Positions 7,800-16,618 of a stretch of 46,158 nt of DNA are shown piece after piece. Below the pieces are notes generated by a model. The model made no database searches and had not been told where the DNA came from. It was given only the letters and a program-made list of their open reading frames with translations. Every line of letters starts with the position of its first letter. Position 1 is the first letter of the stretch. Source of the stretch: an uncultured Alphaproteobacteria bacterium (lineage in GTDB: Bacteria; Pseudomonadota; Alphaproteobacteria; Rhodobacterales; Rhodobacteraceae); contig CACAFI010000009.1 of the NCBI GenBank assembly GCA_902531755.1, forward strand, positions 1-46,158, in the 5' to 3' direction. The translations under genes were made by a program, and so were the position numbers.

Positions 7800-9599
7800 A
7801 TGGATGATCAAAATAAAAACCTGTTATTAGCAACGTCCTTAAGCTTTTTAGTACTGCTTGGTTGGATGCTAATGTTTCCACCAGAGCCAATAGAAGAAGT
7901 TACTTCTGAACGAGCAACGGAACAAACCAGACAGGAAAGTAGTGAAACTGGCACAGATCTTAGCACTCCAGTGCAAGTTGATACTAACCAAAGTCAGCAA
8001 AAACAAGATACATCTGGAGAGGCACCACGCATAGCAATAGAAACATCACGGCTATCGGGTTCATTATCTCTAATGGGTGGTAAAATAGATAACCTTAAAC
8101 TGTTGGATTATTTTGATACGCAGGAAGAGAACTCGAAGAATATTGAACTTTTTCAATATGAAGATGAAAACTATTATGCAGTTTATGGGTGGTCGTCTAG
8201 AGATAGAGAAAATGTACCAAATCCAAACACAGTCTGGAGTCTCGCGAAAGGTAAAACACTTACACCCAATACACCTATAACGCTGCAATGGACTAGTCCG
8301 AAGGGCATCATATTTGAAAGAGAAATCTCCATAGACGAAGATTTTCTATTTACCATAAAGCAACGCGTATTTAATCAATCAAATGCAACAATTGATTTGG
8401 CGGCCTATGGAATTTTAGCACGTCATAGTGCTCCCGAAACTATTGGCTTTTATATTCTTCACGAAGGAATAGTAGGATATGACGATGGCGAGCTCGTGGA
8501 GTTATCTTATGACGATATAAGCGATCAGAAGTATGATGATAGAGAACGCGCCAATCTTGAAATCTATGAGATCACAGAAAATGGCTGGATTGGGTTTACT
8601 GATAAGTATTGGATGTCAACACTCGTTGGTGAACCTAAAAGTAAATTTAAAATGGCTAGTAAATATAATGAATCAAATGATATTTACCAAGCCGATATTC
8701 GTCACCCATTGCAAAGCATTGGGTCCGGACAATCTACGGAAGTAAAAACATATCTATTTGCTGGTGCGAAAGAAGTTAATACAATAAAAACATATCAGAA
8801 AGAGGTTAATTTTGCTCACTTTATTGATACCGTTGACTGGGGATGGTTTTTCTTTTTAACCAAACCAATTTTTTCCTTACTTGATTATTGTAATATGCTT
8901 GTTGGGAATATGGGGTGGGCGATAATTCTTCTTACGCTAGTGGTAAAGACAGTATTACTTCCACTTGCTTATAAATCATACGTCTCTATGTCGAAGTTAA
9001 AGCAACTACAACCAGAGATGGAAAAAATAAAAAAGCGAGCCGGTGATGACCGAATGAAGTTGCAACAGGAGATGATGGCTTTATATAAGAAAGAAAAGGT
9101 CAATCCTGCAGCCGGTTGCTTGCCAATACTACTGCAAATTCCAATATTCTTTTCTTTATATAAGGTGCTTTTTGTTACTATTGAGGTAAGGCATGCTCCG
9201 TTCATAGGGTGGATCACAGACCTTTCAGCTCCTGATCCTAGCTCTATATTAAACTTATTTGGCCTCTTGCCATTCTCGCCACCTGGCCCAGAAAGTTTCC
9301 TTGTGATTTTTTCTATCGGGGTCTATCCAATACTTATGGGTATCACAATGTGGCTTCAACAGAAGCTTAATCCAGCGCCTACCGACAAAACACAGCAGAT
9401 GATTTTTGCATGGATGCCTTGGATTTTTATGTTCCTCCTTGGGCAGTTTTCCAGTGGTCTAGTAATTTATTGGGTAGCGAATAATATAATCACGTTCGCA
9501 CAACAGTACTTTATTATGGCATCACAAGGTGTGAAACCAGATATTTTTGGAAATATCTTGAGCTCCTTTAAAAAGGAAGGTGCCTCAAAAGAAAACTGA
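7800..9599 (+). CDS. yidC: Membrane protein insertase YidC (Oxa1 family)
   Basis: The 599-residue protein has the Gram-negative YidC layout. An N-terminal anchor (about 8-26) is followed by a large periplasmic P1 domain to about residue 340, then the conserved five-helix Oxa1 core beginning near WGWFFFLTKP. Core landmarks are LAYKSYVSMSKLKQLQPEM, the charged cytoplasmic hairpin and NPAAGCLPILLQIPIFFSLY. A Lys occupies the groove position that is Arg in Escherichia coli (VVKTVLLPLAY), which I believe is common in alphaproteobacteria. It inserts membrane proteins alone or with SecYEG. An AGAAGG ribosome site precedes the ATG by about 8 bases. Confidence 0.97.
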   Translation: MDDQNKNLLLATSLSFLVLLGWMLMFPPEPIEEVTSERATEQTRQESSETGTDLSTPVQVDTNQSQQKQDTSGEAPRIAIETSRLSGSLSLMGGKIDNLKLLDYFDTQEENSKNIELFQYEDENYYAVYGWSSRDRENVPNPNTVWSLAKGKTLTPNTPITLQWTSPKGIIFEREISIDEDFLFTIKQRVFNQSNATIDLAAYGILARHSAPETIGFYILHEGIVGYDDGELVELSYDDISDQKYDDRERANLEIYEITENGWIGFTDKYWMSTLVGEPKSKFKMASKYNESNDIYQADIRHPLQSIGSGQSTEVKTYLFAGAKEVNTIKTYQKEVNFAHFIDTVDWGWFFFLTKPIFSLLDYCNMLVGNMGWAIILLTLVVKTVLLPLAYKSYVSMSKLKQLQPEMEKIKKRAGDDRMKLQQEMMALYKKEKVNPAAGCLPILLQIPIFFSLYKVLFVTIEVRHAPFIGWITDLSAPDPSSILNLFGLLPFSPPGPESFLVIFSIGVYPILMGITMWLQQKLNPAPTDKTQQMIFAWMPWIFMFLLGQFSSGLVIYWVANNIITFAQQYFIMASQGVKPDIFGNILSSFKKEGASKEN

Positions 9600-9613
9600 T
9601 AAAGGAGCTATAG

Positions 9614-10231
9614 ATTACAAAATCACCTTTATTAAATGAAATCTCTTTTTTAAAAGGGGTCGCTGGAACTGATGGATTGCCTCCAGACAGAGAAGCAGAA
9701 GTCTGCTTTATAGGCAGATCTAATGTTGGGAAATCATCACTAATTAATGCACTATTTGAAAGAAGAAACCTTGCAAGGACTTCCAAGACACCAGGCCGAA
9801 CTCAAGAGTTAAATTTTTTTTCTTTGGGAGACAGAAACTATATCGTTGATCTTCCAGGCTATGGTTATGCAAAAGCGTCAAAAGATAAAAGGTCAGATTG
9901 GCAGAGTCTAATAAAGTCATATATTGCGGAAAGGCGTTCACTTAAGAGGGTATTCACTCTGGTGGATGCTAGACATGGATTAAAAGAAAATGATAGAGAT
10001 TTTTTCTCTTTTCTGGATACCTATGCTGTTAATTATCAAATTATACTTACCAAAATAGATAAGGTTAAGAAAACTGAGATGTCCAAACTTCTTGACGAAA
10101 TAAATACCAAAATACAAGAGCACCCTGCCTGCAATCCAGAATTTTTTCTGACATCAGCAATCAAAAAAAGTGGTGTCAGTGAAATTAGAGACGTGATGTT
10201 CTCAATATTAGGATTAAATCAAAATAATTGA
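9614..10231 (+). CDS. engB: Ribosome-assembly GTPase EngB (YihA/YsxC), probable ATT start
   Basis: A small Era/TrmE-like GTPase needed for 50S assembly. G1 is GRSNVGKSS, G3 is DLPGYGYA, G4 is TKID and G5 contains TSAIKKSG. The first usual start codon in frame is TTG at 9677, but it begins directly at PPDREAEVCFIGRSNVGKS. That drops the N-terminal stretch of about 20 residues (SFLKGVAGTDGLPPD) which has clear EngB character. The frame stays open upstream to an ATT at 9614. That ATT lies 6 bases after AAAGGAG (9601-9607), itself just after the yidC stop. I therefore place the start at ATT 9614 (205 residues). A change from ATG to ATT, real or a sequencing error, would explain it. Confidence 0.85.
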   Translation: MTKSPLLNEISFLKGVAGTDGLPPDREAEVCFIGRSNVGKSSLINALFERRNLARTSKTPGRTQELNFFSLGDRNYIVDLPGYGYAKASKDKRSDWQSLIKSYIAERRSLKRVFTLVDARHGLKENDRDFFSFLDTYAVNYQIILTKIDKVKKTEMSKLLDEINTKIQEHPACNPEFFLTSAIKKSGVSEIRDVMFSILGLNQNN

Positions 10232-10264
10232 CAAACCAGCATTATAATTGCATTAGATTTTTCT

Positions 10265-11131
10265 ATGAACGATAATATAGAAAAAAATTTCAAGCAGACG
10301 GCAGCAACGTTGGCCGAAGCTCTGCCTTACATCCAGAGATATGAGGGTTCGACAATAGTCATTAAGCTTGGAGGTCACGCCATGACAGCAAAGTCCTCAA
10401 TGGATAATTTTGCTAGAGATATTGTTTTGATTAAGCAATGTGGAGTAAACCCTGTGATAGTGCATGGAGGCGGACCCATGATTAATAAGGTATTATCAGA
10501 TCTAAAAATTGAAAGTCAATTTGCTGATGGGAAAAGGATCACAGACAACAAAACAATGGAAGTTGTGGAAATGGTACTTTCAGGAAATATTAATAAATCA
10601 ATTGTTAATGCAATAAACAACCAAGGTGGCAAGGGCGTTGGATTATCAGGAAAAGATGCAAATATGATCCAATGTGAGCAAGATAATCCAAAACTAGGTT
10701 TTGTTGGCAAAATAATGAATATCAATACTGATATCATTCAAAACTTTTTGAAAAGTGACTTTATCCCCGTAATTGCCCCTATAGGGTTTGGCGTCAAGGG
10801 CGAAACATTCAATATTAATGGAGATACAGCAGCAGGCGCTGTAGCCTCAAGCCTCCTCGCTGATCGTCTCTTACTATTGACGGATGTGGTCGGTGTGAAG
10901 GACTCAGACGATAAACTAATTCATCAATTAACTATAGGAGAGGCAAGAAGCTTAATAGACGGAGGGATTATTAACTCCGGAATGATTCCAAAGGTTAGCA
11001 CGTCAATAAAAGCTATTGAAGAGGGTGTCCGAGCATCTGTTATAATTGACGGAAGAGTCGATCATGCCTGTCTGCTTGAGCTCTTTACAAGCCATGGCGT
11101 AGGCACTCTTTTTAAAAGAACTTTTGACTAA
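10265..11131 (+). CDS. argB: Acetylglutamate kinase
   Basis: The 288-residue enzyme phosphorylates N-acetyl-L-glutamate, the second step of arginine synthesis, in the cytoplasm. Motifs are VIKLGGHAM near the N-terminus, VHGGGPMINK, the NINGDTAAGAVA nucleotide/substrate block and LLLTDVVGVKD. GGIINSGMIPKV near the C-terminus is another family signature. The N-terminal helix preceding the core is the extension found in arginine-inhibited hexameric forms, so feedback inhibition is plausible (inference). The gene follows engB by 33 bases. Confidence 0.96.
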   Translation: MNDNIEKNFKQTAATLAEALPYIQRYEGSTIVIKLGGHAMTAKSSMDNFARDIVLIKQCGVNPVIVHGGGPMINKVLSDLKIESQFADGKRITDNKTMEVVEMVLSGNINKSIVNAINNQGGKGVGLSGKDANMIQCEQDNPKLGFVGKIMNINTDIIQNFLKSDFIPVIAPIGFGVKGETFNINGDTAAGAVASSLLADRLLLLTDVVGVKDSDDKLIHQLTIGEARSLIDGGIINSGMIPKVSTSIKAIEEGVRASVIIDGRVDHACLLELFTSHGVGTLFKRTFD

Positions 11132-11176
11132 AGGAACAAAAAAATTTTCACGTTAGTATTTTTCTGAATGAACAGT

Positions 11177-11941
11177 TTAATGACCTAAGATCTGGCTTAA
11201 AAACAGCTTTGTTCTGTTGGACTGTGGATATTTGAAGAACTCCTCGGGTTCGTTTTGTTCAACAATCTGACCGTCATCCATGAATATAACTCTATCTGCT
11301 ACTTGTCTGGCAAATCCCATCTCATGAGTAACACAAATCATCGTCATACCTTCCTCAGCCAGCTGAATCATAGTATCAAGAACCTCCTTAATCATTTCGG
11401 GGTCCAATGCCGATGTCACCTCATCAAATAACATTATCCTTGGCTTCATACACAAAGACCTTGCAATTGCCACTCTTTGTTGTTGTCCACCAGAAAGTTG
11501 GCCTGGGTATTTATGAGCCTGTTCAGGGATTTTCACTTTTTCGAGCATTTCCATTGCGATCTCTGTAGCTTCTTTTTCAGGAGTTTCTCGAACCCACATA
11601 GGAGCTAGAGTACAATTTTCTAAAGTTGTTAGATGAGGAAATAAATTAAAATGCTGAAAAACCATGCCAACTTCAGACCTGATCTTATCAATATTCTTTA
11701 GGTCGGTCGTTAGCTCTGTCCCGTCAACAATAATGCTTCCTTTTTGATGCTCTTCAAGCCTATTGATACATCTAATGAGTGTTGATTTACCAGATCCAGA
11801 TGGACCGCAGACAACAATTCTCTCACCTCTTCTCACTTCTAGATTGATATCCCTAAGTACATGGAAGTTGCCAAACCACTTGTTCATATCAGATATGTGG
11901 ATAGCTATTTCATCTGTTATGTTTATCTTAGTTTTTTCCAT
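11177..11941 (-). CDS. aapP: General L-amino-acid ABC transporter, ATP-binding protein AapP
   Basis: The 254-residue ATPase is of the polar-amino-acid importer class. Walker [10 protein letters not shown] is at 46-54, the Q-loop is in [15 protein letters not shown], the signature LSGGQQQR is at about 149-156, Walker B is IMLFDE (169-174) and the H-loop is His206 in VTHEMGF. It is the last gene of aapJQMP and starts 32 bases after the aapM stop. It converges with argB; the short gap holds no strong terminator hairpin. Confidence 0.95.
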   Translation of the reverse strand: MEKTKINITDEIAIHISDMNKWFGNFHVLRDINLEVRRGERIVVCGPSGSGKSTLIRCINRLEEHQKGSIIVDGTELTTDLKNIDKIRSEVGMVFQHFNLFPHLTTLENCTLAPMWVRETPEKEATEIAMEMLEKVKIPEQAHKYPGQLSGGQQQRVAIARSLCMKPRIMLFDEVTSALDPEMIKEVLDTMIQLAEEGMTMICVTHEMGFARQVADRVIFMDDGQIVEQNEPEEFFKYPQSNRTKLFLSQILGH

Positions 11942-11973
11942 ATCAATCTTGCTCCTAACCTAAATAGAGAATT

Positions 11974-13254
11974 CTATTTATCCGTTTTTAGTTTTCTTTC
12001 TAAATATTGTGAGTATTGGGACATACCCCAACAAAAAATAAAGAACATCAATCCAATAGCAACATAGAGTTCCCAATAAATACCGTTCCACTTTTGATCA
12101 GCTCTTATTGTCGATGCGAGCCCTACCGGGTCTCTAAGGCTTATAATTGATACAAGGGTTGTATCTTTAAATAAGCCAATAAAGGTATTCACAATCCCTG
12201 GAATAGAGATTTTTAATGCCTGTGGCATAATTATGAGTCGTTGTGATTGCCAATAAGTGAGGCCTAAAGATGCTGACGCTTCATGCTGACCCAATGGTAA
12301 TCCCGCGAGCCCGCCTCGAATTACCTCAGCCATATAAGCTGCAGAAAACAACGTAACCATTATTACTACTCTCAACACAATATCAAAGTTGGTTCCCGGG
12401 GGTAAAAAGTAGTTTAGTAAAACAGATGCAACAAACAATAATGTTATTAGGGGTACGCCCCTTATAAACTCAATGAACCCCACACATATCATTTTTATTA
12501 CTGGTAAATTAGATTGTCTACCCAATGCTAATAAAATCCCAATAGGGAAAGACGCAACAATTCCCGTAACTCCTACAATCAGAGACAAAGTAAATCCACC
12601 CATCTTCAAAGACTCAACGAACGGAAGACTAATAGGCAAAATAACGTTTAAAAGCGCTACCAGCGGATTAGAAATGAATAGAAAAAATACTGCTGTAAAT
12701 AAGAAGGCAAGGATAGCTGCTATCATATAGTTTTTTAAATACCGTCTTATCAAACTTAGAAAAAGCAGCGTTCCGAAAGTTAACCCAATATATACTATGC
12801 TAATTGACCAAAACGATCCCCCCCACAGTAGCCAAACAGCCAATCCGGGATAAATTATTGAAAACCAAAAAAAACGAAAGAACTTTGGAAATAATATAGG
12901 AACGATGGCAAGTAACAAAAAGATAAAAGTTAATGTAGGCCTCCAATACTCCTCAGCTGGGTACAGTCCGAAAAGCAATTGCTTCCATCTTGCTGCTAGT
13001 ACTGAAAAGCAAGCTACATCTGGGTCTAAGTCTAGACATTCTCTTAGCGATTTAGTATTCCAGTGTCCTCCGTAAGCCCAAGGTATGAAATCCCATAACA
13101 TTATAACTATAAAATATACCGACAACACTGTGAGTATCGCGTTTAGCCATGATGAAAATAAATTTTGTCTTAACCATCCAATAAGCCCAACCTCCGTTAT
13201 TGGGGGTGCTGATGGCGGTATTTCTTTTTTTCTTACAAAAGCTATATTGGTCAT
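11974..13254 (-). CDS. aapM: General L-amino-acid ABC transporter, permease AapM
   Basis: The 426-residue permease has a cytoplasmic N-terminus, a group of extra N-terminal membrane helices and then the conserved HisM-type core. The EAA loop that docks on AapP reads EASASLGLTYWQSQRLIIMP near the C-terminus. The extra N-terminal helices, absent from HisM/HisQ, are typical of Aap/Bzt permeases. Its ATG shares one base with the aapQ stop region (13254), so the two permeases are translationally coupled and likely made in equal amounts. Confidence 0.94.
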   Translation of the reverse strand: MTNIAFVRKKEIPPSAPPITEVGLIGWLRQNLFSSWLNAILTVLSVYFIVIMLWDFIPWAYGGHWNTKSLRECLDLDPDVACFSVLAARWKQLLFGLYPAEEYWRPTLTFIFLLLAIVPILFPKFFRFFWFSIIYPGLAVWLLWGGSFWSISIVYIGLTFGTLLFLSLIRRYLKNYMIAAILAFLFTAVFFLFISNPLVALLNVILPISLPFVESLKMGGFTLSLIVGVTGIVASFPIGILLALGRQSNLPVIKMICVGFIEFIRGVPLITLLFVASVLLNYFLPPGTNFDIVLRVVIMVTLFSAAYMAEVIRGGLAGLPLGQHEASASLGLTYWQSQRLIIMPQALKISIPGIVNTFIGLFKDTTLVSIISLRDPVGLASTIRADQKWNGIYWELYVAIGLMFFIFCWGMSQYSQYLERKLKTDK

Positions 13255-14471
13255 TACCGCACCACTATTTGAAAAGACCGATTAAAGTAATTGATAAAAG
13301 AAGAGATCAGCAATGATACTGCAAGATAAAAACCCATCAGCAAAAGCATTGACTCCAACTCTCTTCCAGTCTGATTAAGAGTAATTCCTCCTAGGGTTCC
13401 TCTTACATCCATATATCCTACAGCGATAGCAAGAGATGAATTTTTGGTTAAATTTAAATAATTTGAGATAAGAGGAGGTACAATAATCCTCAAAGCCTGT
13501 GGAAGAATTATAAGGCTCATTATTTTGTTAGGTCTCAAACCCAGAGAGGCTGCTGCCTCAGATTGACCTTTGGAAACTGCCATGATGCCTGCTCTCACTA
13601 TCTCAGCAATAAAGGCAGAGGTATAGAAGGCTAATGCTAAGGTCAATGCAAGAAATGAGTTTCGAAGGTGTATTCCGTCTTTAAAATTAAACCCCTTTAG
13701 ATAGGGATATTCAAGTGAAACTGGCTGGCCCATTGCAAAATAGAGTATTAATGTTGGAAACACAATCACTAGTGAACTAACCCAAAATGTAGGTAAGCTT
13801 TTTCCAGTATCTTTTTTCTGTTTATTTGCGTATCGAATAAAATAGATAGCAGCAACTATCGAAAGACCAAAGCACAGCAGTAACCAATAGGCTCCTTCCG
13901 CCAAAACTGGTGCTGGAAAATACGTTCCTCTATTTGTTATTGCTACACTCTCGAAAAATAACATCGTAGCTTCAGGTTCAGCACCTTTGAAAGCCCTTGG
14001 TGCAGGGGTGAATTCGGTAAGCAAGGCAAACACCATCACAATCCAAAGTAGTATCGGGACATTTCTGAAACCTTCGATATATGCGGACATAAGTTTTGCC
14101 ACAATCCAATTTTTTGAGAGGCGTAGGATACCGACAAAAAGCCCAAGAATTGTAGCTATTATGCACCCTACAAATGCAACCAGTAGCGTATTAAGAATGC
14201 CAACTAAAGCTGCCATTCCGTGTGTACTATCATTGGTGTAAGGTATTAGTCGCTGGTTAATGTCGTATCCAGCTCTTAGCCATAGAAAATTAAAGCTCAC
14301 ATCTTTATCAAGCAAGGCTAAGTTTTTAATAGTATTATCGACTAGCCAGAAAAATACAGCCATAAATATTATAAAGGTAATTACTTGTAGCGACATTCCT
14401 CTATAACGCGTGTCACTTAGCAACATACTAAACTTAAAGCTTTCTGATGGTGGAAGAGTTGGTGAGCTCAT
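13254..14471 (-). CDS. aapQ: General L-amino-acid ABC transporter, permease AapQ
   Basis: The 405-residue membrane protein pairs with AapM. It contains a central inserted region before the second part of the core and an EAA loop EAAASLGLRPNKIMSLIILP. The block LTKNSSLAIAVGYMDVRGT near the C-terminus is characteristic of Aap/Bzt Q subunits. It follows aapJ after a 160-base spacer that carries a strong hairpin terminator. Expression of the permeases is therefore expected to be lower than that of the binding protein. Confidence 0.94.
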   Translation of the reverse strand: MSSPTLPPSESFKFSMLLSDTRYRGMSLQVITFIIFMAVFFWLVDNTIKNLALLDKDVSFNFLWLRAGYDINQRLIPYTNDSTHGMAALVGILNTLLVAFVGCIIATILGLFVGILRLSKNWIVAKLMSAYIEGFRNVPILLWIVMVFALLTEFTPAPRAFKGAEPEATMLFFESVAITNRGTYFPAPVLAEGAYWLLLCFGLSIVAAIYFIRYANKQKKDTGKSLPTFWVSSLVIVFPTLILYFAMGQPVSLEYPYLKGFNFKDGIHLRNSFLALTLALAFYTSAFIAEIVRAGIMAVSKGQSEAAASLGLRPNKIMSLIILPQALRIIVPPLISNYLNLTKNSSLAIAVGYMDVRGTLGGITLNQTGRELESMLLLMGFYLAVSLLISSFINYFNRSFQIVVR

Positions 14472-14587
14472 ATTAGTTCCATAATTTACATCTGAGTATA
14501 ATATAAAAAATCTTATCTACAGAGGTAATATAATTTACTAAAACCTGCAACAATTGCGTTGCGTAAAAATACAATTATTCTGTTCAC

Positions 14588-14616
14588 AAAAAAGGGGCGT
14601 TGAAAAACGCCCCTTT
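14588..14616 (-). terminator. Rho-independent terminator / attenuator between aapJ and aapQ
   Basis: A perfect 11-bp inverted repeat (14591-14601 with 14606-14616, GC core GGGGCG/CGCCCC) has a 4-base loop. On the minus strand it is followed directly by a run of six T. It lies 16 bases after the aapJ stop and before aapQ. This is the classic layout for letting most transcripts end after the abundant binding protein while some read through into the permeases. Confidence 0.9.
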
Positions 14617-14632
14617 AAAATACGTTTTCAAA

Positions 14633-15646
14633 TCATCTAAATGGAGGTGAATAAAGAATACCACCCTTAGTCCAAGATGCATTCACACCTCTTTCGATGT
14701 TAATACCGCTTGTAGCACCTAGATTATTTTCAAAGATTTCACCATAGTTTCCACCAGCTTTAATCGCGTTGTACATAGCGTTCTTAGGAAGTCCTACCAT
14801 AGCTAAGATATCACCATCACCGGTACCGAGTAGTCTGTGGATCTCAGCGTCTTTAGTATCTTTCCAACTATCGATGTTACCCTTTGTTATTCCTTTTTCT
14901 TCAGCAATAACTAGCGCGTTTAGCACCCAACGTCCGATGTCAGCCCAATTATCATCACCATGTCTCACAAGAGGTCCGAGTGGTTCTTTTGAAATGATTT
15001 CAGGCAGAACGAGGTGATCATCAGGTTTTTCAAGGTTTACTCTTGTACCATGTAATGCTGATGCGTCAGTTGTGTATGTGTCACACGCTCCGGCAAGATA
15101 CTGCTGTTGCGACTCAGCATTATCAGCTGTTGGCACAGGCTCGTAGCTCATACCATTTTCTTTGAAGTAGTCAGCAAGGTTGAGTTCTGTTGTTGTTCCA
15201 ACTTGAATACATACGGTCGCGCCGTCTAATTCTGTTGTAGACTTAACACCCAATTCCTTTTTAACCATAAAGCCTTGACCATCATAATAGTTTACACCTA
15301 AAAATGTCTGCTTAAGGTCGGTATCTCGGCTGTATGTCCAAGTTGTGTTTCTAGCAAGTATGTCAACTTCTCCCGCTGCCAACGCTGTAAATCTTACTGC
15401 AGATGTCAAACCGACAAATTTCACAGCCATTGGATCACCAAAAATGGCAGCTGCTAGAGCTCGGCAATAGTCTACGTCAAACCCAACATCTTTACCGCTA
15501 TCATCAATAGTAGCAAAACCAGGTGCACCCGTAGACACACCACATAGTAAATTTCCGCGTGCCTTCACATCGTCTAATGTTCCAGCAAAAGTACCACCAG
15601 CAGCCAAAGCCAGCGCTGTTAGCACTCCCAAAAATAGTTTCTTCAT
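14633..15646 (-). CDS. aapJ: General L-amino-acid ABC transporter, periplasmic binding protein AapJ
   Basis: The 337-residue protein begins with a signal peptide (MKK, hydrophobic core LFLGVLTALALAA, cleavage expected after TFA at about residue 21). A type II amino-acid binding fold follows. Landmarks are GNLLCGVSTGAPGFA, GFDVDYCRALAAAIFGD, LTSAVRFTALAAGEVDIL and VCIQVGTTTELNLADYF. AapJ captures a broad set of L-amino acids in the periplasm and delivers them to AapQM. A GAAGGA ribosome site lies just before the ATG. The upstream region is rich in palindromes and probably carries its control sites. Confidence 0.96.
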   Translation of the reverse strand: MKKLFLGVLTALALAAGGTFAGTLDDVKARGNLLCGVSTGAPGFATIDDSGKDVGFDVDYCRALAAAIFGDPMAVKFVGLTSAVRFTALAAGEVDILARNTTWTYSRDTDLKQTFLGVNYYDGQGFMVKKELGVKSTTELDGATVCIQVGTTTELNLADYFKENGMSYEPVPTADNAESQQQYLAGACDTYTTDASALHGTRVNLEKPDDHLVLPEIISKEPLGPLVRHGDDNWADIGRWVLNALVIAEEKGITKGNIDSWKDTKDAEIHRLLGTGDGDILAMVGLPKNAMYNAIKAGGNYGEIFENNLGATSGINIERGVNASWTKGGILYSPPFR

Positions 15647-15672
15647 ATTTTTTCCTTCTTTAACCTAATTTG

Positions 15673-15684
15673 AGTTTCGAAACT
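15673..15684. promoter_or_regulatory. 12-bp perfect palindrome upstream of aapJ
   Basis: AGTTTCGAAACT reads the same on both strands and lies 27-38 bases upstream of the aapJ ATG, inside the probable 5' leader. It could be an operator for a dimeric regulator or a small RNA stem. No known regulator consensus is claimed. Confidence 0.4.
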
Positions 15685-15688
15685 TTTT

Positions 15689-15717
15689 GTGTGTGCATAA
15701 TATGCACGCGCACACAC
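15689..15717. promoter_or_regulatory. Nested palindrome upstream of aapJ, candidate operator over a -10 element
   Basis: GTGCATA-A-TATGCAC (15693-15707) is a perfect 15-base palindrome with one central base. Overlapping it, GTGTGTGC (15689-15696) and GCACACAC (15710-15717) form a second inverted pair. On the minus strand the centre reads TATTAT, a good -10 hexamer about 50 bases from the aapJ ATG, although no convincing -35 sits at 16-18 bases. A repressor site over the promoter is the simplest reading, but this is inference. Confidence 0.45.
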
Positions 15718-15886
15718 TTTAAAGATCGTAAGTTTAAACATTCTTACATATTTTTCCACTTTTAATTACTAACACAAAAAAAACCTATACAAATCAAATA
15801 ATTAGACAATATTTTATCTTATTTTTTTTAAATAATCTTATTTCAAGCTGATTCTTCAATAAAGAATGATTCTCCGTACCTATGCC

Positions 15887-16588
15887 TTAGATCATTTTGA
15901 GTAACTTCACCAGCTCTTTGAAATGATCAAAATTTGCATTTTTTATTAGAGTTTCTTCTTCAACTTGACCCCAAGCTTCAATTCTAAAGTTATCCTCAAC
16001 ATTTGCGACTTCCCATGCAAGTTCTGGGCTTATTATGTTCTTATACAGTGCTAGACATGTAAATAGAGATCCTAGGCTTTTTGTCAGTTCATGTATCGCC
16101 GTGATATGAAAATTATCCAGCTTCTCCAAATAATTATATATATTCCCTGAGTTAACTAAGGGTTGTTTAACAAAAAGAAGTCCTGGTCCTTTATTCAACT
16201 GAATTGAGAAAAATTTTTCGGCCCAACTTATTAGGGGATCATAGAGATTCGTTTGTTTTACATGTAGTTTTAACGGTTCGTCAGCGATATAGCATATCGG
16301 GTCACAGTTCCCATAGTCTACCAAGCGACTCAGGACATTTTTCCTCTCTTTATTGGTAATATCGATTACTGAAAATGAAAATTTAGTATAAAAGTTATTT
16401 TTGATAGTACCAATTTTTCCATCTGCATTCCACTCCCTTACAACCTCATCTGCTAATTGTTCAGTCAGTTTTATATCATTTCCTTGATCAGACCTGAGGC
16501 AGATCTCATCTAGGTATATTAGGAATGAATTGTTATTACACTTCTCTTTTCTGACGTTCTTCCAGTATTTTTCTTTACTAATAATCAT
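15887..16588 (-). CDS. ATP12-family F1-ATPase assembly chaperone
   Basis: The 233-residue protein matches the ATP12 family, which holds the F1 alpha subunit during ATP synthase assembly in mitochondria and alphaproteobacteria. Family blocks seen are YWKNV at the start, LADEVVREWNADGKIG, DYGNCDPICYIADEP, LYDPLISWAEKFF, LTKSLGSLFTCLALYK and FRIEAWGQVEEE near the end. In place of the usual WG-x-DxEa the tail has WGQVEEE. It follows rluC by 30 bases on the same strand, the usual alphaproteobacterial neighbourhood. Confidence 0.85.
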   Translation of the reverse strand: MIISKEKYWKNVRKEKCNNNSFLIYLDEICLRSDQGNDIKLTEQLADEVVREWNADGKIGTIKNNFYTKFSFSVIDITNKERKNVLSRLVDYGNCDPICYIADEPLKLHVKQTNLYDPLISWAEKFFSIQLNKGPGLLFVKQPLVNSGNIYNYLEKLDNFHITAIHELTKSLGSLFTCLALYKNIISPELAWEVANVEDNFRIEAWGQVEEETLIKNANFDHFKELVKLLKMI

Positions 16589-16618
16589 GAGTGTTCTGCT
16601 TTCAGCCTAAAGTTTTCA

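Noticed and set aside
15851..15867. ATTCTT/AAGAAT stem after the ATP12 gene as a terminator
   Set aside because: The stem is short and AT-only with no T tract on the correct side.
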